DNA of 64,000 nt from an uncultured Polaribacter sp. (GCA_943788045.1 CALSOT010000004.1:186001-250000), one strand, 5' to 3'; positions 13,272 through 23,573 are shown, counted from the first letter of the stretch. The notes: generated by a model from the letters alone, not told the origin. A program made the numbers and translations.

Positions 13272-13976
13272 CTATTTGTGAATAATAAAAATAGCGGGTT
13301 TTTTATGTAAATCTGGATGTTGAGTTTTCCAATCTTTCACCATCAAAGTTTTTATATATTCTGATGGAAGTGTTATATCTGCAGCAATACATAAATTAGT
13401 TGTTGGTGTTAATGCGCCCTTTAAGTCTGTAAACATTTTTTCGTTTCTATAAGGAGTTTCTATAAAAATTTGAGATTGATTTTTATCCTTAGATAGTCTC
13501 TCTAAATCTTTAATCGCTTTTTTTCTATCCGATTTATCAATAGGTAAATACCCATTAAACGCAAAATTTTGTCCATTCATACCAGAACTCATCATCGCCA
13601 TTATGATAGAACTTGGTCCAACTAAAGGAATAACTCTAATATTATTTTCGTGCGCTATTTTAACAATACTCGCTCCAGGATCTGCAATTGCGGGAACTCC
13701 TGCCTCTGAGAGTAAACCAACATTTACACCTTGTTTACAGACATCTAAATATTTGGAAGTTTCTATATCTTCTGCATATTTATCTAATAACATTAATTGT
13801 AAAGATGATTGTGATTTTTTTGGTGAAATTTTTTTAACAAACCTTCTTGCTGACTTTTCATTTTCAACAATATAATAATCAATCTGTTCAATAACTTTTT
13901 TCACAGATAAAGGCATTACCTCCAAAGGCTCCGTTTCACCTAAAGTTGTTGGTATCAAATAAAGTTTACCATTCAT
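13272..13976 (-). CDS. SAM-dependent methyltransferase, RsmI/tetrapyrrole methylase family
   Basis: LYLIPTTLGE, VGLLSEAGVPAIADPGASIV, RVIPLVGPSSIIMAMMSSGMNGQNFAFNGYLP. Confidence 0.88.
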   Translation of the reverse strand: MNGKLYLIPTTLGETEPLEVMPLSVKKVIEQIDYYIVENEKSARRFVKKISPKKSQSSLQLMLLDKYAEDIETSKYLDVCKQGVNVGLLSEAGVPAIADPGASIVKIAHENNIRVIPLVGPSSIIMAMMSSGMNGQNFAFNGYLPIDKSDRKKAIKDLERLSKDKNQSQIFIETPYRNEKMFTDLKGALTPTTNLCIAADITLPSEYIKTLMVKDWKTQHPDLHKKPAIFIIHK

Positions 13977-13994
13977 TTTTCCAAAGTTATTTTA

Positions 13995-15422
13995 TTAGAA
14001 GGTTAACTTTTTAGTTAAATCATCAACATACTTTCTAAACTGCTTATCAGTTTCTGTCAAGTTATCTACAGTTTTACAAGCGTGTAATACAGTTGCATGA
14101 TCTCTTTGCCCGATCTGATTACCGATACTCGCTAAAGAAGTTTTGGTTAATCTTTTTGCAAAAAACATAGCTAATTGTCTTGCTTGTACAATATGTCGTT
14201 TACGGGTTTTAGATTGCAGAGTTGCCACATCCATATCAAAATATTTAGATACTTCTTTCTGAATATAATCTATAGAAACTTCTTTCTTCGTATTCTTAAC
14301 GAACTTATCTACAATTTGCTGAGCTAATTGTATAGAGAACTCTCTTCTATTAAATGAAGCTTGAGCAATCATAGATATAATAACACCTTCTAATTCTCTT
14401 ACATTAGATTTTATGTTTTTTGCAATATATTCTACAATCTCTTCTGGCATTTCTACACCATCTCTAAACAGTTTTTTCTGTAAAATAGAAATTCTAGTTT
14501 CGTAATCTGGTGCTTGTAATTCAGCCGATAAACCCCATTTAAAGCGAGATAATAAACGTTGTTCGATATCTTGCATATCGACAGGAGCTTTATCTGAAGT
14601 TAAAATTACTTGTTTTCCATTTTGGTGTAAATGGTTGAAAATATGAAAAAACACATCTTGAGTTCCTGCTTTACCCGATAAAAATTGCACATCATCAATA
14701 ATTAAAACATCAATCATTTGATAAAAATGAATGAAATCATTTCTTGTATTCGATTTTACTGAATCAATAAATTGTTGGGTAAATTTTTCTGAGGAAATAT
14801 ATAAAACTGTTTTATCTGGATATTTATCTTTAATATCAACACCAATGGCATGAGATAAGTGAGTCTTACCCAAACCAACTCCTCCATAAATTAATAATGG
14901 ATTAAAAGAAGTTCCTCCGGGTTTATTAGCGACTGCCATACCAGCAGAGCGCGCTAGTCTGTTAGAATCACCTTCTACGAAATTAGCAAAACTATAATTA
15001 GGGTTTAACTGAGATTCAATCTTAACTTTCTGCAATCCTGGGATTACAAAAGGGTTTCTTAACTCTCTTTTATTAGATTCTAGAGGAACTGTAACTTTTT
15101 GTGGTTTTAAAGGATCTCTATTAGAACTTGGAATTTTAACAATTTGCGGTCTGTTACTGCTGTAATTGTTTTCCATTTTTACATCATAAATCAATTTTGC
15201 ATCATTACCCAATTGTCTCACTAATGCAACACGCAATAATTTAATGTAGTGTTCTTCTAACCATTCATAAAAAAATTTACTAGGTACCTGAATTGTTAAT
15301 GCTTCTCCTGAAATTTTTACAGGTTTTATTGGCTCGAACCAGGTCTTGTAGGCTTGTGGCTTAATATTGTCCTTTATAAAAGTTAAACATTCATTCCAAA
15401 CAGAATCAGCAGTTATAGTCAT
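13995..15422 (-). CDS. dnaA: Chromosomal replication initiator protein DnaA
   Basis: NPLLIYGGVGLGKTHLSHAIG Walker A, DVLIIDDVQFLSGK, GQRDHATVLHACKTV signature. Confidence 0.98.
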   Translation of the reverse strand: MTITADSVWNECLTFIKDNIKPQAYKTWFEPIKPVKISGEALTIQVPSKFFYEWLEEHYIKLLRVALVRQLGNDAKLIYDVKMENNYSSNRPQIVKIPSSNRDPLKPQKVTVPLESNKRELRNPFVIPGLQKVKIESQLNPNYSFANFVEGDSNRLARSAGMAVANKPGGTSFNPLLIYGGVGLGKTHLSHAIGVDIKDKYPDKTVLYISSEKFTQQFIDSVKSNTRNDFIHFYQMIDVLIIDDVQFLSGKAGTQDVFFHIFNHLHQNGKQVILTSDKAPVDMQDIEQRLLSRFKWGLSAELQAPDYETRISILQKKLFRDGVEMPEEIVEYIAKNIKSNVRELEGVIISMIAQASFNRREFSIQLAQQIVDKFVKNTKKEVSIDYIQKEVSKYFDMDVATLQSKTRKRHIVQARQLAMFFAKRLTKTSLASIGNQIGQRDHATVLHACKTVDNLTETDKQFRKYVDDLTKKLTF

Positions 15423-15592
15423 TTAGCATTAGGTAATTAAATAAGTTAATAATTAGATTTAAAAGATGATTCTGAAACCATTTCAAAGGTTAAACAAAAA
15501 TGTGAATAAAATTCAGTAAAAAAAAATGAATTTGCTATTGATTATTAATTATTTTTTACGTAAAATACGAATGAAATAATTTTGTAATACTA

Positions 15593-15991
15593 TTGAAAAA
15601 TTCATCAACACAAACTAGAATTCGATATTCAGAAACCGATCAAATGGGGGTTGTTTATCACGGAAATTATGCGCAATTTTTTGAGCTAGGACGAACCGAA
15701 TGGCTTCGTTCTTTGGGGGTTACTTACAAAGATATGGAAATAAGCGGAATAATGCTACCCGTAATCTCAATAAACTTTAAATTTTTAAAATCTGCTTTAT
15801 ATGACGATGTTTTAACCATAAAAACGTTTCTAAAGAAAAAGCCAATGGTAAAAATTGAGTTTGAATATGAAATTGTAAATCAAAACAACGAATTAATTTG
15901 TACAGGAAGTTCTGTTTTAGCTTTTATGTTTAGTAAAACCATGAAACCAGCACGTTGCCCTGATCATTTGTTGAAAAGTTTAGGTTATTAA
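15593..15991 (+). CDS. Acyl-CoA thioesterase (4HBT hotdog; TTG start)
   Basis: RIRYSETDQMGVVYHGNYAQFFELGRTEWLRSLG. Confidence 0.93.
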   Translation: MKNSSTQTRIRYSETDQMGVVYHGNYAQFFELGRTEWLRSLGVTYKDMEISGIMLPVISINFKFLKSALYDDVLTIKTFLKKKPMVKIEFEYEIVNQNNELICTGSSVLAFMFSKTMKPARCPDHLLKSLGY

Positions 15992-16192
15992 TACCCGCTT
16001 GTTTAAAGGCTTCCTTTTTTTAAAAAATTCATTAAAATTATATAAGAAAATAGAGGATTAGTCATTTTGGTCTATAGAAAAATAGCAAAAGATTCTGTAT
16101 AAATGAGATTAAATGATTGTATACTATTCCAAAATTAATAAATTTCTCATTTACTTTTTTTTAGGGTTTTACGAAATAATTTGTTTCCTATT

Positions 16193-16801
16193 TTAATCTA
16201 AAATTTTAATATCAACTTTATATAAGTTCTCAAAAATAGTGAAAATAGAATTTGCATCTTTCTTTCTAACAGAGATGGTATACTGACAGTTCATTTCTAA
16301 TTTCTGGTTGATAATATCAATCTGTTTCTCTTTTATAATTCTCTGTACAGCATTCATTAAATCATAATTAAAACTCAATTTATAATTAATATTAATTGTT
16401 TTTTTTAAAATAATTGATGCTTCTAAAGTGATTTGAGCAGATGTTTTATACGCAGAAATTAAACCTCCAACACCAAGTTTTGTTCCTCCAAAATAGCGCA
16501 CAGAAACAATTAAAATATTGGTTACTTCAAAAGATTGAATTTGTCCATAAATTGGTAAACCGGCAGAATTATTTGGTTCACCATCATCATTTGCTCTAAA
16601 TCTAATTTTTTCAATTCCTAATTGATATGCATAACAAAAATGGCGTGCAGAATGATGTTTCTTTTTTAATTCTTCAATACGATTTTTTACATCATCTTCA
16701 GATAAAACAGGAAAAGCGTAACCAAAAAACTTACTACCTTTTTCTTTAAAAAGGGTTTCTTCTGATGACTTTTCGATGGTATTATATACATCTGCTAACA
16801 T
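16193..16801 (-). CDS. YigZ/IMPACT family protein
   Basis: KGSKFFGYAFPV, ANDDGEPNNSAGLPIYGQI, VSVRYFGGTKLGVGGLISAY. Confidence 0.92.
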   Translation of the reverse strand: MLADVYNTIEKSSEETLFKEKGSKFFGYAFPVLSEDDVKNRIEELKKKHHSARHFCYAYQLGIEKIRFRANDDGEPNNSAGLPIYGQIQSFEVTNILIVSVRYFGGTKLGVGGLISAYKTSAQITLEASIILKKTININYKLSFNYDLMNAVQRIIKEKQIDIINQKLEMNCQYTISVRKKDANSIFTIFENLYKVDIKILD

Positions 16802-17664
16802 TACGCAATGGTTACTAATACGATTCCCAAAATTGCTAAAAGAACTCCCATTTTATTTTTAAAACTAAAATGCTCCTTAAATAGTAACAGTCCAACAACT
16901 GTAGAAACAATTACAACAGCTACGTTGTTTATTGTAAAAAGCGTTGAACTTTCAAAGCCCTCTGTTTGTAGCGCTTTAATTAAAAAAACAATAGAAAAAT
17001 AGTTAGGTACTCCTAAGACAAAACCGGCAATTATATTTTTAACTCCAAAAGATTCTCTTTTTTTTATGGATTTAATCCCTAAAACTAGAATCCCGAAAAT
17101 AGCTGCAAAACCAAATAAACTACCAGAAAAAAAGGCAACTTCTTCTTTCGGAACAAAATTTACCTCAACATACTTCAGAGTTGTATCTATTGCTCCTGAG
17201 CCAAAAAACAGTAATATTGGAAAGAGTAAACCTGCCTTTTTAAAATCACTTTTTTCTTCCTTAACAGACGTCAAGTAAACCGCAATTAAAGCAATAATAA
17301 TTCCTACTATTTTTAAAAAAGTTACAGACTCATCATATAATAAAACACCAAATAAAATAGGAATCACAACAGACATTTTACCTGCTACTGAAGCTACAGA
17401 AACTCCATTATCCTGCGCTGTTTTTGCCATTACAAAGAAGATGGCAACAAACAACGCTCCCAAAAAAGCTGCTCCGAAAACCCACGGCTGACGATGAATT
17501 TCGAGGATTGAAATAGTTTTCTCTGATAACGAAAATCCAATTGTTAATGCAACAATGTAATTAATTACAATTGCCTTTAATATGTCTATTTTGTAAATAC
17601 CAAAATATTTAAAAATAACGAATAAGCCAGTAGCAAAAAGAATACTTAATAATAGATATACCAA
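16801..17664 (-). CDS. EamA/DMT family transporter
   Basis: Ten hydrophobic segments in two EamA-like halves; start region overlaps yigZ-like gene. Confidence 0.85.
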   Translation of the reverse strand: MVYLLLSILFATGLFVIFKYFGIYKIDILKAIVINYIVALTIGFSLSEKTISILEIHRQPWVFGAAFLGALFVAIFFVMAKTAQDNGVSVASVAGKMSVVIPILFGVLLYDESVTFLKIVGIIIALIAVYLTSVKEEKSDFKKAGLLFPILLFFGSGAIDTTLKYVEVNFVPKEEVAFFSGSLFGFAAIFGILVLGIKSIKKRESFGVKNIIAGFVLGVPNYFSIVFLIKALQTEGFESSTLFTINNVAVVIVSTVVGLLLFKEHFSFKNKMGVLLAILGIVLVTIA

Positions 17665-17667
17665 ATC

Positions 17668-18273
17668 TTAAATATGTTTTTTAGTAAATAATTCCATAAC
17701 ATCTTCTTTTCCTGGAATCAAATTCCAAGTATGAATACCTAATTTATTGGCAGCGTCAGTATTTTCCTTTAAATCATCTACAAATAAAGTTTCTTCAGCG
17801 ATTAAATTGTTTTCATTTAAAACAAATTCATAGATAGCCGTATCTGGTTTTTTAAAATGTATTTCGTGTGATAAATAAAACTGCTCAAAACAACTTTTAA
17901 AATCGTTAAAAAACTCAGTTCCTAAACTATTTTTCACAGAAGATATATGCAAATCGTTTGTATTACTCAAAAGAAATAATCTATATTTTTTACTTTTAGC
18001 AAGTTCTTTTAAAAAGACCAACCTTTTTAAAGGAAAATCTAATAATATAGAATTCCAAGCAAAAACCAGATCTTCTTTAGCTACATTAAATTTCTTGTTG
18101 AAGAATTCTATAAATTTGTCTGTAGAAATTAATCCTTTTTCATATTGATGAGCAACACCCATCATTTCGTCAGAAATTTCAGAAACCCCTAATTTTTCTA
18201 ATTCGTTATAAGTTGCCTTTTTATCTAAGTTGATAAAAATATCTCCAAAATCGAAAATGATGTTTTTAATCAT
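17668..18273 (-). CDS. HAD family hydrolase
   Basis: NIIFDFGDIFINLD, LFLLSNTND, HFKKPDTAIYEFVL, LFVDDLKENTDAA. Confidence 0.92.
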   Translation of the reverse strand: MIKNIIFDFGDIFINLDKKATYNELEKLGVSEISDEMMGVAHQYEKGLISTDKFIEFFNKKFNVAKEDLVFAWNSILLDFPLKRLVFLKELAKSKKYRLFLLSNTNDLHISSVKNSLGTEFFNDFKSCFEQFYLSHEIHFKKPDTAIYEFVLNENNLIAEETLFVDDLKENTDAANKLGIHTWNLIPGKEDVMELFTKKHI

Positions 18274-19315
18274 TAGTGTATAGTTTTAAAACGTCAGTTT
18301 TAATGTTTATTATTTCTTTAATTACTTTATTAAGGACAGGAGCCTTAATACCTTCTTTAAATTCAGTTTCACCAATAAAAACTCGAGCTTCATCCCATAA
18401 ATTTTCATTGATAAAAGTCTGTAAAGTTTGTAATCCTCCTTCAATAATTACAGATTGAATTTGATGTTTATAAAGGACTTCACAAATCTGAACCCCAATG
18501 TTTTTAGAAAAATCTATTGTTTCAAAAATTAGTTTACCACTGATATCAACCTGAGATTCTTTCTTTTCTGTTAGAAAAATAGTTTTTACACTTTCATCAA
18601 AAACAGAAAAGTCTTTTTCAATTCTTAAATTTTTATCTAATACAATTCTTATCGGGTTCTCACCAGACCAAGTTCTAACATTTAATTTAGAATTGTCGGC
18701 AATAACAGTATTTGTACCCACTAAAATAGCATGCGTTTCACTTCTAAACTTATGGACTAATTGTTGAGAATATTGATTAGAAATCCAAACAGGTTTTTGT
18801 TCTACTTTTGATTTTGGCGCTAAAAACCCGTCTTTTGTTTCTGCCCATTTTAAAATAATATATGGCCTTTTTTTATCTTGAACAGTAAAAAATTTCTTGT
18901 GATGCTCTTTACATTCATTTTCTAAAACACCAACAATTACATTAATTCCTGCTTTCTTCAATCGTTCAATTCCTTTACCAGCAACTAAACTATTAGAATC
19001 TACACAACCAATAACTGCATTTTTTAATTGATGTTTTACTATAAGGTCTGCACAAGGAGGCGTTTTACCAAAATGAGAACAAGGCTCTAACGTAACATAA
19101 ATAGTCGACTCTTTTAAAAGCGATTTATCTTTTACGGCATTGATTGCGTTTACTTCCGCATGACTCTCACCGTATTTAGAAGTAAAACCCTCGCCAATAA
19201 TTTTATTATTATGAACAACAACAGCGCCAACAGAAGGATTTGGACGTGCAAAACCAATTCCGTTTCTGGCAATTTGTAAACAACGTTTTATGTAAATTTC
19301 GTGACTGATAACTAT
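18266..19315 (-). CDS. ribD: Bifunctional diaminohydroxyphosphoribosylaminopyrimidine deaminase / 5-amino-6-(5-phosphoribosylamino)uracil reductase RibD; apparent ATA start at 19313-19315
   Basis: The listed ORF (18266..18961) is only the reductase half. The same frame is open upstream and encodes the deaminase: IKRCLQIARNGIGFARPNPSVGAVVVHNNKIIGEGFTSKYGESHAEVNAINAV...YVTLEPCSHFGKTPPCADLIVKHQLKNAVIGCVDSNSLVAGKGIERLKKAGI. In-frame TAA of the upstream gene then TTC ATA GTT ATC. Confidence 0.88.
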   Translation of the reverse strand: MVISHEIYIKRCLQIARNGIGFARPNPSVGAVVVHNNKIIGEGFTSKYGESHAEVNAINAVKDKSLLKESTIYVTLEPCSHFGKTPPCADLIVKHQLKNAVIGCVDSNSLVAGKGIERLKKAGINVIVGVLENECKEHHKKFFTVQDKKRPYIILKWAETKDGFLAPKSKVEQKPVWISNQYSQQLVHKFRSETHAILVGTNTVIADNSKLNVRTWSGENPIRIVLDKNLRIEKDFSVFDESVKTIFLTEKKESQVDISGKLIFETIDFSKNIGVQICEVLYKHQIQSVIIEGGLQTLQTFINENLWDEARVFIGETEFKEGIKAPVLNKVIKEIINIKTDVLKLYTND

Positions 19316-19318
19316 GAA

Positions 19319-19777
19319 TTAAAATTTAATTTCCTGAATTTCATCAACTGGATAAACATTAGAATATCCAAAAACTTTGTACTTTATATCTCCTTTAAAT
19401 TGTACTTGAATAGATTTCTTTAAAAAAGAATTTAGCAAACCTCCTAAAATTCCGTTTTTGTTATTTTCAAATACTTTTCTTGCGGGTATTACTACTACTA
19501 AAGGAATTGTAAAGTTTTTTCTTGCAGGTACTTTAAATTCTTCTGACGAAACTTGTGCAACCTCTGCTCCATTTACAATTACCTTAATTTCATCTGTAGA
19601 AATCTTACCGCCAACATCATTTGGGTTTGTAAAAAAAGCTTCTGCTTTTAAACGAATTGTATCTCCACTAAAAGAAGCTACTTTTACCTTATCAACCTTT
19701 ATAAAAGTGGGTTGCTTATTAACAGAACAGCTAGAAATCAAAATAATTAGTAGGATAAAATATAAAATATTTTTCAT
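19319..19777 (-). CDS. LEA type 2-like lipoprotein
   Basis: Lipobox LISSCSV; body similar to LEA-type (WHy) proteins. Confidence 0.65.
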   Translation of the reverse strand: MKNILYFILLIILISSCSVNKQPTFIKVDKVKVASFSGDTIRLKAEAFFTNPNDVGGKISTDEIKVIVNGAEVAQVSSEEFKVPARKNFTIPLVVVIPARKVFENNKNGILGGLLNSFLKKSIQVQFKGDIKYKVFGYSNVYPVDEIQEIKF

Positions 19778-19829
19778 CTAGAATAATTAAAAAATTAAGT
19801 AAATTGCTCTTGCAAAAATACAGTATTAA

Positions 19830-20321
19830 ATGACAAAACAAGATTTTATCATTAGAGAAATTAATGCAAAAGACAATGAGCAAATGGCTATTGTAATTAG
19901 AGAAGTTCTTATAGAAATGGGCGCACCAAAAGTAGGAACTGCGTATGAGGATTCTGCAACTGATAAAATGTTTGAAAATTTTATAAAACCAACATCCTTT
20001 TATTATGTTATAGAGCATCAGAACAAAGTTGTTGGCGGAGCAGGAATTGCCCGATTAGATAATTTTGACAGTAAAACTTGTGAGCTTCAAAAAATGTATT
20101 TTTTACCAATAACAAGGGGAAAAGGTTTGGGGTCTGAACTGATAAATATTTGTTTAGAAAGAGCAAAAAAGATAGGTTATACACATTGTTATTTAGAAAC
20201 GATGCCTTACATGAATGCAGCAAAAGCTTTGTATAATAAGAATGGTTTTATAAACCTTGATAAACCAATAGGAAATACAGGACACTATTCTTGTAATGTT
20301 TGGATGCTAAAAAAATTATGA
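19830..20321 (+). CDS. GNAT family N-acetyltransferase
   Basis: VVGGAGIARLD, CELQKMYFLPITRGKGLGSELINICLERAKKIGY. Confidence 0.9.
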   Translation: MTKQDFIIREINAKDNEQMAIVIREVLIEMGAPKVGTAYEDSATDKMFENFIKPTSFYYVIEHQNKVVGGAGIARLDNFDSKTCELQKMYFLPITRGKGLGSELINICLERAKKIGYTHCYLETMPYMNAAKALYNKNGFINLDKPIGNTGHYSCNVWMLKKL

Positions 20322-21178
20322 CCTTAAAAAATTTTAGAACTTATTTTACGGATACGTTGAAAGAAATTTATCCAAAAACAGAAATAGATACTTTCTTTTT
20401 TTTGTTGATAGAAGAAAAACTCAACTTACAAAGAGTTGATTCTGTAATGCATCCCGATTTTTTAATTATTGATGCAATTTTATCAGAATTAAAAGTCATT
20501 TTAAAAAGACTTCTAAAAGAAGAACCTATTCAGTACATTATAGGAAATACTGAGTTTTATGGATTACCGTTTAAAGTTAATAAAAACACCCTAATTCCAA
20601 GACCTGAAACAGAAGAATTAGTAGAATGGGTGCTAAAAGAAGTTACAGAGTTACAAATTAGAAAAATAGAAAAAATTTCAATTCTGGATATTGGTACAGG
20701 AACAGGTTGCATTCCTATTTCTTTGGCTAAAAATTTATCTAATTCTAGTATTTCAGCAATAGATGTTTCTGGTGATGCCCTAAAAGTTGCCCAACAAAAT
20801 GCTACTTTAAATAATGTTGAAATTTCATTTTTAGAAATGGATATTTTAGAAACGAAAGAGTTACCTCAGCAATATAACTTAATCGTTTCAAACCCTCCAT
20901 ATATAAGAGAATTAGAAAAAGTAGAAATAAGCAATAATGTTTTAGAGAACGAACCCCATTTAGCACTATTTGTTAAAGATAATAATCCGTTAATTTTTTA
21001 TTCTAAAATTGCCGATTTAGCCAGAATCCACCTTAAAAAAGGTGGACTCTTATTTTTTGAAATAAACCAATACTTGGGTAAAGAAACTGTTGAAATGTTA
21101 AAACAAAAAGACTATAATACGATTACACTTAAAAAAGATTTATTTGGCAATGACAGAATGGTAAAAGCAATTCTATAA
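20318..21178 (+). CDS. prmC: Peptide chain release factor N(5)-glutamine methyltransferase PrmC/HemK
   Basis: ILDIGTGTGCIPISLA, NLIVSNPPYI motif; ATG at 20318 preferred over TTG at 20300. Confidence 0.94.
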   Translation: MTLKNFRTYFTDTLKEIYPKTEIDTFFFLLIEEKLNLQRVDSVMHPDFLIIDAILSELKVILKRLLKEEPIQYIIGNTEFYGLPFKVNKNTLIPRPETEELVEWVLKEVTELQIRKIEKISILDIGTGTGCIPISLAKNLSNSSISAIDVSGDALKVAQQNATLNNVEISFLEMDILETKELPQQYNLIVSNPPYIRELEKVEISNNVLENEPHLALFVKDNNPLIFYSKIADLARIHLKKGGLLFFEINQYLGKETVEMLKQKDYNTITLKKDLFGNDRMVKAIL

Positions 21179-21215
21179 AATCATGACTTAAGAACTTATT
21201 TCTACTTTCTCAATT

Positions 21216-22052
21216 TTAAAATCTATTGTCACCATCTAAAAGATCACCAATACCGCCTAAAATACTACCTTCTCCTTTGGTCCCTTTTCCTGTTCTTGGT
21301 GCCATTGCTAAAACCCTACCAGCCAATCTACTAAATGGCAAAGATTGAACATAAACCGTTCCTGGCCCTTTTAAAGTAGCAAAGAATAAGCCCTCACCTC
21401 CAAAAACGGTATTTTTAATACCACCAACAAACTCAATATCATAAGCTACATCTTGCGTAAAACCTACAATACAACCTGTATCAACTTTTAAAACTTCCCC
21501 GGGTTGTAACACTTTTTTTGACATAGTTCCGCCTGCATGAATAAATCCCAATCCATCACCTTCTAATTTTTGCATGATAAAACCTTCACCACCAAACAAG
21601 CCTCTTCCTATATTTTTTGAAAACTCAACCCCAATAGAAACTCCTTTTGCAGCGCACAAAAAGGCATCTTTCTGACAAATAAACTTACCACCAAAGGCAG
21701 TTAAATCAATTGGAACAATTTTTCCAGGATAAGGAGATGCAAAAGATATTTTCTTTTTTCCAAATCCGTCATTGGTAAAAACGGTCATAAATAAACTTTC
21801 TCCCGTTAAAATTCTTTTTCCCGCAGAAAATATCTTCCCTAAGATACCAGTTTCTTGATTAGAACCATCACCAAGAATAGTATTCATCTTTATTTGATCA
21901 TCCATCATCATAAAAGTTCCTGCTTCTGCAACAACCCCTTCTTCTGGATCTAATTCAATTTCTACAAACTGCATCTCTTCCCCGAAAATTTCATAATCTA
22001 TTTCGTGTGCATTTCTATTTGATGAATTTGGTGTAATTTTATCTTGATACAT
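21216..22052 (-). CDS. TIGR00266/AIM24 family protein
   Basis: DPEEGVVAEAGTFMMMDDQIKMNT, GGEGLFFATLKGPGTVYVQSLP. Confidence 0.85.
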   Translation of the reverse strand: MYQDKITPNSSNRNAHEIDYEIFGEEMQFVEIELDPEEGVVAEAGTFMMMDDQIKMNTILGDGSNQETGILGKIFSAGKRILTGESLFMTVFTNDGFGKKKISFASPYPGKIVPIDLTAFGGKFICQKDAFLCAAKGVSIGVEFSKNIGRGLFGGEGFIMQKLEGDGLGFIHAGGTMSKKVLQPGEVLKVDTGCIVGFTQDVAYDIEFVGGIKNTVFGGEGLFFATLKGPGTVYVQSLPFSRLAGRVLAMAPRTGKGTKGEGSILGGIGDLLDGDNRF

Positions 22053-22244
22053 AAAAGTTAATTTTAATAGTTATATAATATTAGATGAACGAAGGGTGTT
22101 TTTGTTACAAAAATTTTAAGTTTTTAAATTTAATGACTCATATTTAATTATGAAACATTTTTTGATAAAATAAATCTTCTTAAAAGTTAGTGTAAAGTTC
22201 TTATTAAGTTTTTGTCAATTAATCGAAATGAAGGCTAAATTACC

Positions 22245-22273
22245 TTGCTTGTAAAACAAAAATGTTACTTTTG
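22245..22273 (+). promoter_or_regulatory. Putative Bacteroidota promoter TTG-N18-TACTTTTG upstream of small ORF
   Basis: Consensus -33/-7 pair 33 nt upstream of ATG at 22307. Confidence 0.5.
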
Positions 22274-22306
22274 ATTTAATTGTAAATATTAATATTATTA
22301 ATCGTT

Positions 22307-22453
22307 ATGAAATATTTATCTCCAGAAATAGAAGCGTTATCAAAGAAATTTGAAATTACTAAATCATTGGCACGTACAAATGTATCTTGTGGTATTTTTC
22401 AAGAATGCGATTATCAGCAAGAAAGACCTCAACTTTACAAAAAGAAAGACTAA
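22307..22453 (+). CDS. Small hypothetical protein (48 aa)
   Basis: MKYLSPEIEALSKKFEITKSLARTNVSCGIFQECDYQQERPQLYKKKD; below ORF-track cut-off; preceded by a promoter-like sequence. Confidence 0.55.
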   Translation: MKYLSPEIEALSKKFEITKSLARTNVSCGIFQECDYQQERPQLYKKKD

Positions 22454-22454
22454 T

Positions 22455-22910
22455 TTATTTCTTTACTCTCAGACTCCAATGAAATTGAAATCTAGAAACT
22501 ACTATTCCATCATTATTTTTTCCTTCCGATGTTAAAACAACCACTTGTCCTTCCCCTGTTTTTATAGATTCTTTAATTGCCTCTTTTATCTCATTTCCTC
22601 CTTTACAAGAAAAAGTAATACGGCCAGTTGCTTTTTTAAAGAACCTAGCTTCTTGACTTGTTACTAACATCGAACATTTTAGTTTAGAATCATCTATTGC
22701 CTTCATAACCAAAACCCCAGTTGTCATTTCTGCGGCCATTCCTTGAGCAGCCCAAAACATGCTATTAAATGGGTTTTGATTCATCCATCTATGCTTTATT
22801 ACAACTACAACTTCTGTATCCGTTATTGCACTTACTCTTACACCTCCTAAATATGCTAAAGGGAGTTTTACTAGATTAAAAAGATTAACTTTTATTGGCG
22901 TAAATTTCAT
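22455..22910 (-). CDS. DUF4442 (hotdog thioesterase-like) protein
   Basis: NPFNSMFWAAQGMAAEMTTGVLVMKAI pattern. Confidence 0.8.
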   Translation of the reverse strand: MKFTPIKVNLFNLVKLPLAYLGGVRVSAITDTEVVVVIKHRWMNQNPFNSMFWAAQGMAAEMTTGVLVMKAIDDSKLKCSMLVTSQEARFFKKATGRITFSCKGGNEIKEAIKESIKTGEGQVVVLTSEGKNNDGIVVSRFQFHWSLRVKK

Positions 22911-23128
22911 TTTATAAATTTATCAGTTTTTTCATATTAAGCATAAAAATGTACAATATATATAAAATTTTGAAACAAAAACCCAATAAAATCAATGGAT
23001 TTAAAGCTTTTTAGTTAAAAAACAACTAAAAACTAAAATGTTAATAAAATGTTAATTATAGTACTATGTATTGCATAATACCTTTTTTAAGATATATATT
23101 TGCATAAGAAAGTATTATATATTTTAAA

Positions 23129-23563
23129 ATGAAGAAAAATAACGAGAACACGAACGCATTTTTAATCCATATTTCTGCATTTGCAGGTTTTATGTTTCCT
23201 TTTGGTAATATAATAACCCCATTAATTGCATGGCAAACATTAAAAGACAGAAGCCCATTTTTAGATGAACAAGGTAAAGAAGCTATAAACTTTAATATTA
23301 GTTATACGCTTTATATCTTTTTAATTTCTATAATTTTTGTTCCTTTTGCAATTGTATCATTTTTTGAAAGACGTAACAATTATATAAATTGGAATAATTT
23401 TAATTTAGACTTAGACATACATAATATGTTTGGGTTTTTAAGTTTTGGTTCTTTAGCAGGCATTATCTATATCATTGGAATTGCATTGGTTATTATAGCT
23501 TCAATAAAAGCAAAAGAAGGCCAAAATTACAAATATCCTTTTACAATAAAATTTATAAAATAA
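23129..23563 (+). CDS. DUF4870 domain-containing membrane protein
   Basis: HISAFAGFMFPFGNIITPLIAWQTLKDRSPFLDEQGKEAINFNISYTLY. Confidence 0.9.
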   Translation: MKKNNENTNAFLIHISAFAGFMFPFGNIITPLIAWQTLKDRSPFLDEQGKEAINFNISYTLYIFLISIIFVPFAIVSFFERRNNYINWNNFNLDLDIHNMFGFLSFGSLAGIIYIIGIALVIIASIKAKEGQNYKYPFTIKFIK

Positions 23564-23573
23564 ATCACAATAT

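Noticed and set aside
15423-15592. Possible oriC next to dnaA
   Set aside because: Only one DnaA-box-like site (TGTGAATAA at 15501) seen upstream of dnaA; no cluster of boxes, so at most a possible autoregulatory site.
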